A DNA stretch of 64,000 nt, taken from Gemmatimonadota bacterium (lineage in GTDB: Bacteria > Gemmatimonadota > Gemmatimonadetes > Longimicrobiales > Gaopeijiaceae). The position numbers and the translations under genes were made by a program. Every line of letters begins with the position of its first letter. The stretch's first letter is position 1. The notes beneath the pieces are model-generated. The model was given only the letters and a program-made list of their open reading frames with translations, searched no databases and was not told where the DNA came from. Positions 1 through 8,802 of this stretch are shown one piece after another. The stretch is from the NCBI GenBank assembly GCA_022822325.1, contig JAJEBW010000045.1, positions 20,338-84,337 on the forward strand. Direction: 5' to 3'.

Positions 1-3000
1 AGGGCGCCGTCTATGTCGACGACTTCGACGGACAGAACAGCCGTTCCCTCTCGCTCCGGGCCCGGGACTGGAGGCGGGGCAGCCGTCCGGCCTGGCGCGA
101 CGGAGCCGAAGCGGCGCTCCCGGCCACCCTGGACGAGGGCTCGCTGGCCGCGCTGAGCTGGCAGCACGCCTGGATTCGCGAGGATGTGGCGGGCGACAGC
201 CTGGGTGTCTTCGAGGGCTTCAATCCGGCCGAGATCGACCAGCGGATCCGGGTCACGGGCAGCGCGCTGCGCGATCCCGGTCTCTTCGTGCGCTTCCGTC
301 CCGCGAGCGGCGACCGCGAGGGCGCGGGCGGATGGTCGTCGATCACAACCGTCCTGAGTCCCACCGGCGCCGATCTCACCCGCAGCGACTTCATCGAGTT
401 CTACGCGCGCGACGGAGAGTTCCTGACGCTGGTCCTCGATCTGGGGACCGTGAGCGAGGACGCCTTCTTCGTGGACACCGCCGGGGCCGCCAACGGGATC
501 AAGCCGACGGTGCACATTCCCTGGGGGCAGGGGGTGCTCGACCAGGAGGCCGATCCGAGGCGGGGGGAGGTGTGGGGGCGGGTGACGGACGGGCGAGGGG
601 TGTGGGACGAATCCTGCTTCGCCGAACGGGGACGGATCTATCCGCTCGGCGACCCGAACGCCAACTGCACGCGCGGGAACGGCCATCCCGACACCGAGGA
701 TCTCGACGAGGACGGCAATCTCGACACCCTGGAGCGCTATCGCCGCTTCGTCATTCCGCTGAATGGATCGTCGCGCTACCTCGTTCGCGACCGCCACGAA
801 ACCGGCACCGCCTTCCGCCTCTACCGGGTGCCGATCAGGGGTCTGGCGGGAATCGACCTGGGGGGAAGGATCGGCGACGCCGAGCTGCGGGCCGTGCGAC
901 ACCTCCGCCTGACCGTGACCGGACGGCGCAACGACGCCTTCGCCCTGACGCGGATGGCGATCGTGGGATCGACCTGGATCAAGCGCTCCGCAACAGGGGT
1001 GCTGGAGGGGCTGGGGGGGGACACCGCCTCGGTGCAGGGACGCCTCGGGGTGGGGCCGGTTTCGCGCCTCACGGCCGGCGACGCCTACGCATCCCCCCCG
1101 GGGGTGATTGAACAGCTCGACGATCCGACCGTCGCCTTCGGGGGCCAGGGAGTCGAGTTCAACGAACGCTCCCTCGCGATCTCCTTCGACGATGTGGCGC
1201 CGGACGACCGGGTCGAGGTCTACAACCGCTTTCCGCAACGGCCGCGCGACTTTCTCTCCTACCGGGAGGCCAGACTGTGGGTGGCGGCGGCGCGCGGCGA
1301 CTTCGGGCTGGCCGTGCCGGCCTACTTCTTCGTCAAGGTGGGAAGCGACGCCGGCAACTTCTACCTCTTCCGCACGCGCCTGACCCCGGTGGCCAACCCG
1401 GGCGCGGTGCGGGAGAACGAGTGGCTGCCCCAGGTCGTCGTCAACTTCGACGAGTGGCTGCGGCTGCGGCGCGAGGCCGAGGAGGAGCTGATTCGCCAGC
1501 CCCGGCTTCCCTCGGATCCCCCTCTGATTCTCTGGTCGGCGGACTCCACCCACGCCATCTTCCTGCAGGACCGGGGACGCGCGCCCAACCTGGCCTCGGT
1601 CCGTGAAATCAGCATCGGGGTCCACAACCGGACCGGAGCCCCCTTCTCCGGCGAGGTCTGGATCGACGAGCTCCGTCTGGCCCGGGGAATTCGGGATCCC
1701 GGGGTCGCTTCCGCCATCGACGCAGAGATATTGGGCGGGGAATTTCTCCAGGCGCGGGCCTCGTGGCGCGACCGGGGCGGGTATTTCCGCCAGCTTCGCA
1801 CCGAGCCCACCTTCCAGAACGACCGCTCCTTCAATGTGCACACCACCCTGCAGCTCGGCCGTCTGGCGCCCGGGGACTGGGGATTGGAGGCGCCGCTCAC
1901 CGTCAGCCACGAACGGGAGGGACATGCGCCGATCTTCCTGCGGAACAGCGATGTGCGGGCCACGGCGCTGCCGGGGGTGCGCGAACCCGGTTTCTCCCGA
2001 ACGCGACTCGACATTGCGCTGCGCCGGAGGACGCCGGAGGGGGAAGGAGGGCTTCCCGGAAGGCTGGAGCTCCGGGCGGGCGTGGTGCGCTCGTCGCTGA
2101 ACACGATCACGACGGAGAGCGAAGGCGGGGGAATCGATGGATTCCTCAGCTACGCGGTGGAGCCCGGGCGGCGCGAGCTGGCGATCTTCCCCGGCCCGCT
2201 GGGGACGCTGGCGCGGTGGCTGCTGCCCGGCTTTCTCGAGGAGCGGGTGGCGCGCTCGCGGCTCCGCTGGACTCCGGAGAGCTTCGGCCTGGAGAGCGAG
2301 TTGTTCGGACGCGAACTGAGCATCCATCGCTTCGACCGGATCATCCGCACGGGGGGCGACATCTTCGTCGAACCCACCGAGGCGCCGAGGCGGCGGCTGA
2401 CCGGAAGGGCGCGCGTGGCATTCCGGCCGATCGAATCGGTGACCGCCGAGGCGGAGCTGCTGAGCGGACGCGATTTCCTGGCGGTGGAGCGCCTCTCCTC
2501 CGATGCGGCCACCCGCGAGCTCCTGGCCGCGGAGCGGTTGCGCGCGGCCGGGATGGACTTCGGCTGGGAGGTGGACCGGCACCTGCGCACGCGGCTGGCC
2601 TATCGTCCCCGGCTGCCGGAGTGGGCTCGCACCGGAGTGGAGCTCACGACGATTCATCTCTCGCGCCGCAACGCCGACCTGGTCGCCCCCGCCCCCCCCG
2701 CCGGCGCCCCGACGCTGCTGCGCAATGTGGACGGACAGCGCAACCTCACGGCCTCGCTCTCCCTCGATCCCTCTCGCCTGCCCGGCGCCTCCCCCCCTCC
2801 GAACGGCCGCCCGGACGGCGCCCGCGACTGGTGGGCCCGCGTCTTCGAGCCGCTCTCGATCACCGTGGCCAGCGGGGTGACCTCGCGCTTCGACCGCGAC
2901 GCCGTCGAGCCCGGCTGGATCGACGAGCTCGGCTGGGGCGGCCGCGAACGCTTCCTCGCCATCGGCCCCGACACCGCCTCCACCTTCAGCGAACGCGACC

Positions 3001-3752
3001 GGGCCACGGTGCGCGGCGGCCTCCGTCTTCCGGCCTCGTCGTCGGTCCGCATCGGCTACGACCGCTCCCTCGCCGAGACGCTCGACACCCGCTCCGACCG
3101 CCGGGTGAGCCGCACCGTCTGGCCCGACCTGAATGCCTCGATCGGGCGCGTGCCGCTTCCCCCGCCGCTGTCCGGCGCGGTGGAGCGCCTCTCGCTGAGC
3201 GGGGGGCTGCGGCAGGAGGAACGCCGGCTCGAGTTCGGGGTGGGAGCCTTCCAGGACCGCTACCGCCAGGACCGCGAAGTTCCCTTCTCGGCGACCGCCG
3301 CCCTCGCGCGCGGGATCACGATGGCGTACCGGGGCCGGGTCAGCCGTGGCGACGCCCGCGATCCGACCGGCGACACCCGCAGGACGGCGGCCTCCCACAG
3401 CCTCGTCGGATCGGCCCGTCTTCGCTCGCCCCTCGGCGCCTTCCGCGACCGGGGCGCTCCGCTGCGCCTCACCGTCGAGCTTCGCTACACCGACGAGCGC
3501 CAGTGCCGCGTCACCAGTCATGAGAGCGCCTGCGTGGCCTTCATCGACCAGCTCGAACGCGACGTCTCCCTGGCGGTCGATTCCTCGGTCCGGGACTTCG
3601 AGCTCGGGGTTCGGGTCCGCTACCTCGACCGGCGTTCCTTCGTGGGTCTGCGCGCCGGCTCCACCCGGTTCCAGCTCAATCTCTTCGGCCGCTTTCTGCT
3701 GACGCCGGCGGTGCTGCCGGGTGGGGACTCGCCGGGGCCGCGCGACCGATAG
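1..3752 (+). CDS. sprA: SprA-like outer-membrane/cell-surface protein, 5'-truncated
   Basis: The reading frame is open from base 3, the first complete codon, so the gene starts outside the window; about 1,250 C-terminal residues are visible. Near the beginning it reads YVDDFDG, resembling the YxDDFEG-type motif of SprA, the very large outer-membrane translocon protein of the Bacteroidota type IX secretion/gliding system. The rest is rich in alternating beta-strand-like segments, as expected for a large outer-membrane beta barrel with periplasmic domains. A canonical EF-hand-type calcium loop (D-L-D-E-D-G-N-L-D-T-L-E) lies at 699-734. No other type IX genes are present, so a secretion role is inferred from the family only. 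The family is a strong FCB marker. It ends 237 bp before the comEA-like gene. The frame holds an internal GTG at 186, but the in-frame coding upstream shows this is not the true start. Confidence 0.75.
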   Translation, partial: GAVYVDDFDGQNSRSLSLRARDWRRGSRPAWRDGAEAALPATLDEGSLAALSWQHAWIREDVAGDSLGVFEGFNPAEIDQRIRVTGSALRDPGLFVRFRPASGDREGAGGWSSITTVLSPTGADLTRSDFIEFYARDGEFLTLVLDLGTVSEDAFFVDTAGAANGIKPTVHIPWGQGVLDQEADPRRGEVWGRVTDGRGVWDESCFAERGRIYPLGDPNANCTRGNGHPDTEDLDEDGNLDTLERYRRFVIPLNGSSRYLVRDRHETGTAFRLYRVPIRGLAGIDLGGRIGDAELRAVRHLRLTVTGRRNDAFALTRMAIVGSTWIKRSATGVLEGLGGDTASVQGRLGVGPVSRLTAGDAYASPPGVIEQLDDPTVAFGGQGVEFNERSLAISFDDVAPDDRVEVYNRFPQRPRDFLSYREARLWVAAARGDFGLAVPAYFFVKVGSDAGNFYLFRTRLTPVANPGAVRENEWLPQVVVNFDEWLRLRREAEEELIRQPRLPSDPPLILWSADSTHAIFLQDRGRAPNLASVREISIGVHNRTGAPFSGEVWIDELRLARGIRDPGVASAIDAEILGGEFLQARASWRDRGGYFRQLRTEPTFQNDRSFNVHTTLQLGRLAPGDWGLEAPLTVSHEREGHAPIFLRNSDVRATALPGVREPGFSRTRLDIALRRRTPEGEGGLPGRLELRAGVVRSSLNTITTESEGGGIDGFLSYAVEPGRRELAIFPGPLGTLARWLLPGFLEERVARSRLRWTPESFGLESELFGRELSIHRFDRIIRTGGDIFVEPTEAPRRRLTGRARVAFRPIESVTAEAELLSGRDFLAVERLSSDAATRELLAAERLRAAGMDFGWEVDRHLRTRLAYRPRLPEWARTGVELTTIHLSRRNADLVAPAPPAGAPTLLRNVDGQRNLTASLSLDPSRLPGASPPPNGRPDGARDWWARVFEPLSITVASGVTSRFDRDAVEPGWIDELGWGGRERFLAIGPDTASTFSERDRATVRGGLRLPASSSVRIGYDRSLAETLDTRSDRRVSRTVWPDLNASIGRVPLPPPLSGAVERLSLSGGLRQEERRLEFGVGAFQDRYRQDREVPFSATAALARGITMAYRGRVSRGDARDPTGDTRRTAASHSLVGSARLRSPLGAFRDRGAPLRLTVELRYTDERQCRVTSHESACVAFIDQLERDVSLAVDSSVRDFELGVRVRYLDRRSFVGLRAGSTRFQLNLFGRFLLTPAVLPGGDSPGPRDR

Positions 3753-3891
3753 CCCGCATTTCCCGCAGCGCCGAAGGGTCGGCCGCAGCCAGTGACGCGG
3801 TCCCTGCGTTTCCGCGAAATCCGCGCGTCCGGCGAGCGCCTTTGGGCGGCGCCTTGCCGGTGCGAGGAGCGGGGCGGCGCGGCCCGAAAGC

Positions 3892-3943
3892 GAAGTTGGC
3901 CGATCTGGCTATGGAAGCGCCCATCGAAAGAGCCGACCCTGTC
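3892..3943 (+). promoter_or_regulatory. Shared pilus-gene upstream element, copy A
   Basis: This 52-bp stretch lies 46 nt upstream of the comEA-like start codon. It aligns without gaps to 15731-15782, upstream of the pilin gene, with about 40 of 51 positions identical. Both copies begin GAAGTTGGCCGAT and contain GCTAT, GCCCATCGAA and GCCGACC. Both keep an imperfect dyad: GTTGGC-CGAT on the left, ATCG...GCCGAC on the right. It could be an operator, a promoter or a structured leader. Function is inferred only from conservation and position. Confidence 0.55.
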
Positions 3944-3989
3944 TCTCGCCGATTTCATTCATGGTCGAAGGGAGCTCGGGGAGGAGTCG

Positions 3990-4646
3990 ATGACGGAGAG
4001 GGAACGAAAGAGCATGATGGGGGCGGCGCTGCTGCTCGCGGGAGCCGCGCTGGTCCGGTTCCTGGTCGCGCCCGCACCGGCGGAGGCGCCCCTCGGGGAA
4101 CGCGGATCGATCGCCGACAGCCTGCTCGCCGCGGGCGATTCGGCGCTGGAGGACCGGGAACGGCGCAGTCGCCCCTTTGAGCCGGGCGAGACGATCGACC
4201 CGAACATCGCCGGGGAGGTGGACCTCGACCGGCTGCCGGGGGTGGGGGCGTCGCGCGCCCGCCAAATCGTGGAGAACCGCAACGAACACGGTCCCTTTCT
4301 CACCGTGGAGGAGCTGGCGCGGGTGCCCGGAATCGGACCCGCCTCGGTGGAGAGGTTGCGGCCGCACCTGAAGGTGGCCGCGGCGGTGCGGGCGCCGGTG
4401 CGCGCGCGGGCCGCGCCGGAGGGGGTGGGCGGGGGCGGGGCGGGGGGGGTGGTGGTGGATCTCAACCGGGCCACCGCCGAAGAGCTGCAATCGCTGCCGG
4501 GAATCGGGCCGGTCACGGCCGGCCGGATCGTCGCCTGGCGGGAAGAGAATGGAGGATTCCGCACGCCGGACCAGCTCATGGAGGTCTCGGGCGTCGGCGA
4601 GCGAACCTTCGCGCGGGTGGCTCCCCTCGTCAGGGTGGACCGATGA
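3990..4646 (+). CDS. ComEA-like double helix-hairpin-helix protein
   Basis: 218 residues. An N-terminal hydrophobic segment (about residues 9-27) should be a signal sequence or membrane anchor. Two helix-hairpin-helix modules follow: the first has DLDRLPGVGASRARQIVENR then VPGIGPASVERL; the second has DLNRATAEELQSLPGIGP and VSGVGERTFARV. A Gly-rich linker separates them. HhH pairs of this kind bind DNA non-specifically; ComEA homologues bind incoming DNA in the periplasm during transformation. The ATG at 3990 is chosen because a GGGGAGGAG ribosome site precedes it. The frame is open further upstream (to 3792), but that part would include the conserved upstream element. Its stop overlaps the pilT start (ATGA), so it is co-translated with a pilus ATPase, which fits a DNA-uptake or pilus role. 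Confidence 0.8.
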   Translation: MTERERKSMMGAALLLAGAALVRFLVAPAPAEAPLGERGSIADSLLAAGDSALEDRERRSRPFEPGETIDPNIAGEVDLDRLPGVGASRARQIVENRNEHGPFLTVEELARVPGIGPASVERLRPHLKVAAAVRAPVRARAAPEGVGGGGAGGVVVDLNRATAEELQSLPGIGPVTAGRIVAWREENGGFRTPDQLMEVSGVGERTFARVAPLVRVDR

Positions 4647-5845
4647 GCGCCCGGACCGGCTTTCTTCCCAAAGAGGTCCTCCCGCTCGTTGGCGAAGAGA
4701 CGGCCCCCGCGGACGGGCTCGGAGAGATCGAACCGCTTCTGCGCGAGATGGCGCGCCGGGGCGCCTCCGACCTGCACCTGACCGTGGCCACCCCGCCCCG
4801 CCTGCGGATCGACGGACAGTTGACCGAGGCGGAGACCGGGGACGGCCGCGCGCTCGAACCCGCCGATACCGACCGCCTCGCCCGCTGCATCCTCGATTCG
4901 GAACAGCGCGGTCACTTCGCCGCGCGGGGCGAGATCGACCTCGCCTTCGAGATCCCGGGACTCGCGCGCTTCCGCGGCAACTGCTTCCGCCAGCGGGGAC
5001 AGGCCGCAATCGTGGTGCGGCAGATCCCCGAGCGCACCCCGCCTCTGTCCGAACTGGGGTTGCCCGCGGTTCTGCACCGCTTCGCCAGTCTTCCCCGCGG
5101 TCTGGTGCTGGTCACCGGTCCCACCGGCTCGGGCAAGTCCACCACCCTGGCGGCAATCGTCGATCACATAAACCGTACGCGTCCGGGCCACATCATCACC
5201 CTGGAGGATCCGGTGGAGTTCGTCCATCGGCACCGGCGCTGCATCGTCAACCAGCGCGAGGTTGGCCGGGACGCCGCGAGCTTTCGTCTTGCGTTGCGGC
5301 AGGCGTTGCGCCAGGACCCGGACGTGATTCTGGTCGGCGAGATGCGCGACCCCGAAACGATGGAGACGGCGCTGACGATCGCCGAGACCGGCCATCTCGT
5401 CCTCTCGACCCTGCACACCAATTCGGCCTCCGACGCCGTCACCCGCGTGATCGACGCCTTTCCGGCCGAGCGCCAGGGGCAGGTGCGGGCACAGTTGGCG
5501 GCGGTGTTGCAGGGGGTGGCGACCCAACTTCTGGTTCCGCGCAGGGGAGGGAGCGGGAGAGTGGCCGCGGTCGAGGTCATGGTCTGCACCGCAGCCGTGC
5601 GGGCGGTGATTCGCGACGGCAAGACGCACCAGATCCGTTCCTTGATGCAGGCTGGACGGCGGCATGGAATGCGCACTCTCAACGACGCTCTCGGGGCGCT
5701 GTATCTGAATGGCGACGCGACGCTGGAGGCGGTGCTCGGGGTCAGTCCGGATCCCGGCGAACTGCTGCGAGCCGTGGGCGAACGGGCGCCGGACGACCTT
5801 CCCGGCTTCGTCGCGGGAACGGAGGAGGGGGGATGGGGGTCGTGA
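4643..5845 (+). CDS. pilT: Type IV pilus retraction ATPase PilT
   Basis: 400 residues. PilT is the cytoplasmic hexameric ATPase that depolymerises type IV pili. The N-terminal domain has the PilT-type ASDLHL motif (41-46). The ATPase core has Walker A GPTGSGKST (159-167), an Asp box with DPVEF (189-193), Walker B GEMRD (232-236) and a His box HLVLSTLHTNSA (251-262). A segment like the PilT signature AIRNLIRE follows (AVRAVIRDGKTHQI, about 318-331). The size and lack of the MshEN domain and tetracysteine motif argue against PilB. It overlaps the HhH gene by 4 nt and pilC by 13 nt. No extension ATPase PilB is present in the window. Confidence 0.92.
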   Translation: MSARTGFLPKEVLPLVGEETAPADGLGEIEPLLREMARRGASDLHLTVATPPRLRIDGQLTEAETGDGRALEPADTDRLARCILDSEQRGHFAARGEIDLAFEIPGLARFRGNCFRQRGQAAIVVRQIPERTPPLSELGLPAVLHRFASLPRGLVLVTGPTGSGKSTTLAAIVDHINRTRPGHIITLEDPVEFVHRHRRCIVNQREVGRDAASFRLALRQALRQDPDVILVGEMRDPETMETALTIAETGHLVLSTLHTNSASDAVTRVIDAFPAERQGQVRAQLAAVLQGVATQLLVPRRGGSGRVAAVEVMVCTAAVRAVIRDGKTHQIRSLMQAGRRHGMRTLNDALGALYLNGDATLEAVLGVSPDPGELLRAVGERAPDDLPGFVAGTEEGGWGS

Positions 5846-6882
5846 AGCGGGTTCCGCCCCGCGAAATCGCGGTCTTCATGCGCCTCTTCGCGACGATGAT
5901 CGAGGCGGGGCTGCCGATCGTCTCCAGTCTGGCGATTCTCGGAAGACAGACGGGGCACCGGGTCCTGCGCGACGTGATCGGCGGCCTCATCCGCGATGTC
6001 CAGGCCGGGGAGACGCTGGCCGGGGCGATGCGTCGCCACCCGCGAGTCTTCTCGGATCTCAGCGTGCATATGGTGGCCGCGGGGGAGGCGGCGGGCGCGC
6101 TCGACACGATCCTGGGCCGGCTCTCCGGATTCCTGGAGAAGAGCAACGCGCTGGCTCGCAAGGTGCGCGCGGCGATGATCTATCCGGCGCTGATCCTCGT
6201 CGTGACCGGGCTCGCCGTCGGCGTCCTTCTTGCCTTCGTGATCCCCACCTTCGAGGAGATGTTCGCTTCGGCGGGGGTTGCGCTGCCGCTTCCCACCCGG
6301 CTGGTGATCGCCGCCTCCGGCTTCCTTCAGCGCAACTGGGCTGCGCTGGCGGGGACCTCGGTCCTCCTGGCGTTGGCGGCGCTGCGCTTTCGCCGGTCTC
6401 CGCGCGGACGGCTGGCGACCGATCGGTTGCTTCTGGCGCTGCCGGTGGTGGGCGATGTGCTGCGCAAGGCCGGAGTGGCGCGCTTCACCCGGACGCTGGG
6501 GACGCTGGTGGCCTCCGGGGTGTCGATTCTGAAGGGGCTGGAGGTCACCGCGCACACCGCCGGCAACCGCGTGATTCACGATGCCGTCCTCCGCTCCCGG
6601 GAATCGATTGCGGGCGGGGCGACGATCGCCGGTCCGCTCGAAGCCTCGGGCGCCTTCACCCCGATGGTGGTGCGCATGGTGGAGGTGGGGGAGCAGACCG
6701 GCGGCCTGGACGAGATGCTGAAGCGGATCGCCGACTTCTACGACGACGAGGTGGACGCCGCGCTCGATCTGCTGATCGCCGCGGTGGAGCCGGTGATGAT
6801 CGTGGTGCTGGGCGTGGTGGTGGGGGGGATGATCGTCGCCATGTACCTGCCGATCCTCGACATGATGAATCTGGTGGCCTGA
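5833..6882 (+). CDS. pilC: Type IV pilus inner-membrane platform protein PilC (GspF family)
   Basis: 349 residues. It is the membrane platform on which PilB/PilT act. It contains two T2SSF repeats (about 13-135 and 215-340), each with the phi-x-LxxG...G-type core, such as the segment around FMRLFATMIEAGLPI at residues 15-29. Membrane helices sit near 115-140, 165-185 and at the C-terminus (about 308-343). It is somewhat shorter than typical PilC (about 400), with a trimmed N-terminus. The ATG at 5833 is preceded directly by the ribosome site GGAGGAGGGG inside the pilT end, indicating translational coupling. It closes the comEA-like/pilT/pilC operon. Confidence 0.9.
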   Translation: MGVVKRVPPREIAVFMRLFATMIEAGLPIVSSLAILGRQTGHRVLRDVIGGLIRDVQAGETLAGAMRRHPRVFSDLSVHMVAAGEAAGALDTILGRLSGFLEKSNALARKVRAAMIYPALILVVTGLAVGVLLAFVIPTFEEMFASAGVALPLPTRLVIAASGFLQRNWAALAGTSVLLALAALRFRRSPRGRLATDRLLLALPVVGDVLRKAGVARFTRTLGTLVASGVSILKGLEVTAHTAGNRVIHDAVLRSRESIAGGATIAGPLEASGAFTPMVVRMVEVGEQTGGLDEMLKRIADFYDDEVDAALDLLIAAVEPVMIVVLGVVVGGMIVAMYLPILDMMNLVA

Positions 6883-6903
6883 CGGGTTCCGCGGCGCTCG
6901 AGG

Positions 6904-6933
6904 TTGCATCCGTCCCGGCGGCGACTGTAGCTT
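6904..6933 (+). promoter_or_regulatory. Candidate promoter for the AGCS symporter gene
   Basis: TTGCAT (6904-6909), an 18-bp spacer and TAGCTT (6928-6933) resemble a housekeeping promoter. It lies in the 198-bp gap between pilC and the symporter. The -10 hexamer is the same as in the candidate atp promoter at 54389. Predicted by eye only. Confidence 0.35.
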
Positions 6934-7080
6934 GCGCGCCGTCGGGCCGGTGCTTCCCGCTTCCCTTCCGCCGCCGCTCGCCGGGGTGGTTCGGGATCCC
7001 CGCGGGGAACTCCGCTCGCGCACATCCGAACGCGCTTCCCAATCAATTCGCGCCCCTCCCTCCCAAGGAGCCCCCACATC

Positions 7081-8802
7081 ATGGATTTTGTCCAGAGCGT
7101 CACCGACTTCCTGACCGCCTGGGTGGTCGAGGCCGGCATCTCGGTCGGCGGCGAGAAGATTCCCTTCATGGTGATGCTGCTCCTGGGGATCGGCGGATAC
7201 CTGACGCTGCGGCTCGGGTTCATCCAGCTCTCGCGGCTCGGGCACGGGATCGCGGTCGCGACCGGCAAGTACGACAATCCGGAAGACGCGGGCGACGTCA
7301 CCCACTTCCAGGCGCTGACCACCGCGCTCTCGGCGACGGTCGGGATCGGCAACATCGCCGGGGTGGCGCTGGCGATCCACTGGGGCGGTCCGGGCGCGCT
7401 CTTCTGGATGTGGGTCACGGCGGGGCTGGGGATGGCCACCAAGTACGCCGAGGTTACCCTTGCGCAACGCTACCGGGTCCGCGAGCACGAGGGCGAATGG
7501 GCGGGCACGGTCTCCGGCGGACCCATGTACTACATCGAGCGCGGGCTGGGACCGAACTGGAAGTGGATGGCGATCTTCTTCGCCTTCGTGTTGGGGATTA
7601 CGGCCTTCCTGACCGGGAACGGAATTCAGGCCAACACCGTCGCCGACAACCTGGAGACGCAGTTCGGGATTCCCACGTGGGTCAGCGGCCTGCTGACCTC
7701 GGGTGTGGTCGCGGCGGTGATCCTGGGCGGGATCAGCCGGATCGGACGGGTGACGGCGGTGCTCGCGCCGCTGATGGCGCTGATCTACGTCGCGGGCGCG
7801 CTGATCGTCATCGCGATGAACGCCGCGGAGGTCTTCCCCACCTTCGGCCTGATCTTCCGCGAGGCCTTCAACCCGACCGCCGGCGTGGCCGGAACGGGGA
7901 CCGGAGCCTTCCTGGTCACGCTGATGTACGGGGTGCGGCGGGGACTCTTCTCGAACGAGGCCGGACAGGGATCGGCGCCGATCGCCCACTCGGCGGCCAA
8001 GACCGAGGAACCGGTCTCGGAAGGGGTGGTCGCGCTCCTGGAACCCTTCATCGACACGATCATCATCTGCACCATGACCGGCCTGCTCGTCATCATGACC
8101 GGCGTATGGAACGCCCGCTTCGAGACCGAGGTCGTTCTGAGCGGGGGCGATCTCTCCTACCGCGCGGTGCAGCTCGACGGCGGCTCGATGGAGGTGGCCT
8201 CCGACCTGCCGATCCGGATCGACGATGGCTATCACGCCGCGACGGGACCGACCGATCCGCAGCTCTCCTGGCACGAAGTTCCCATCGAGCGGCTCTTTGT
8301 GGACGTGGCGCAGACGCGGCCCTTCAGCGGAACGATCGATCCGGAGGCCGGAATGGCGGCCGGCGACGACGGCGGCACGCACACCGCGCTCTACGGAATG
8401 GCGGTCGAGAGCGGGGCGCCCCTCACCATGGCGGCCTTCCGGCAGGGGCTCGCGCCGCTGGGGGACTGGGGACACTACATCGTTCTCTTCTCGGTGCTGC
8501 TCTTCGCGATCTCGACGGCGATCGCCTGGAGCTACTACGGCGACCGTTGCGCCAACTACCTCTTCGGGGCGGGGGCGGTGATTCCCTACAAGATCATCTT
8601 CGTAGGGGTTCACTTCGTCGGCGCGTTGCTGCCGCTCAGCGTGATCTGGGCCATGGGCGACGTGCTTCTGGGGATCGTGATCTGGCCGAATCTGATCGCA
8701 CTGGCGATCCTGGCCCCGAAGGTCGGGGAGATGACGCGCAGCTACTTCGATCGCCGGCCCTGGGAGAAGGTGCGCGCAGGGCGGAGCGACTCGCGGCCGT
8801 AG
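7081..8802 (+). CDS. Sodium:alanine/amino-acid symporter (AGCS family) with a large loop insertion
   Basis: 573 residues. AGCS proteins (AlsT/DagA/AgcS) import alanine or glycine with Na+. Family motifs are clear: TALSATVGIGNIAGVA (about 80-95), GGPMYYIERGL, a conserved SNEAGQGSAPIAHSAAK segment (about 300) and WSYYGDRCANYLFG near residue 480. About 10-11 hydrophobic helices are visible. Family members are usually 440-490 residues. The excess is a roughly 100-residue hydrophilic insertion (about 344-444) between two late helices, rich in Asp and Gly. The start ATG is supported by AAGGAG at 7065-7070. The 3' end overlaps the convergent dinB gene by 61 bp. Confidence 0.88.
   Translation: MDFVQSVTDFLTAWVVEAGISVGGEKIPFMVMLLLGIGGYLTLRLGFIQLSRLGHGIAVATGKYDNPEDAGDVTHFQALTTALSATVGIGNIAGVALAIHWGGPGALFWMWVTAGLGMATKYAEVTLAQRYRVREHEGEWAGTVSGGPMYYIERGLGPNWKWMAIFFAFVLGITAFLTGNGIQANTVADNLETQFGIPTWVSGLLTSGVVAAVILGGISRIGRVTAVLAPLMALIYVAGALIVIAMNAAEVFPTFGLIFREAFNPTAGVAGTGTGAFLVTLMYGVRRGLFSNEAGQGSAPIAHSAAKTEEPVSEGVVALLEPFIDTIIICTMTGLLVIMTGVWNARFETEVVLSGGDLSYRAVQLDGGSMEVASDLPIRIDDGYHAATGPTDPQLSWHEVPIERLFVDVAQTRPFSGTIDPEAGMAAGDDGGTHTALYGMAVESGAPLTMAAFRQGLAPLGDWGHYIVLFSVLLFAISTAIAWSYYGDRCANYLFGAGAVIPYKIIFVGVHFVGALLPLSVIWAMGDVLLGIVIWPNLIALAILAPKVGEMTRSYFDRRPWEKVRAGRSDSRP

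Noticed and set aside
4643..5845. PilB (extension ATPase) identity
   Set aside because: The protein is 400 residues, lacks the N-terminal MshEN domain and tetracysteine motif, and has PilT-type N- and C-terminal motifs.
5164..8613. A 1,149-codon open frame on the minus strand across pilT, pilC and the symporter
   Set aside because: It is antisense to three genes with strong family motifs, and its product is Arg/Pro/His-rich without recognisable domains. In DNA this GC-rich, stop codons are rare in shadow frames.
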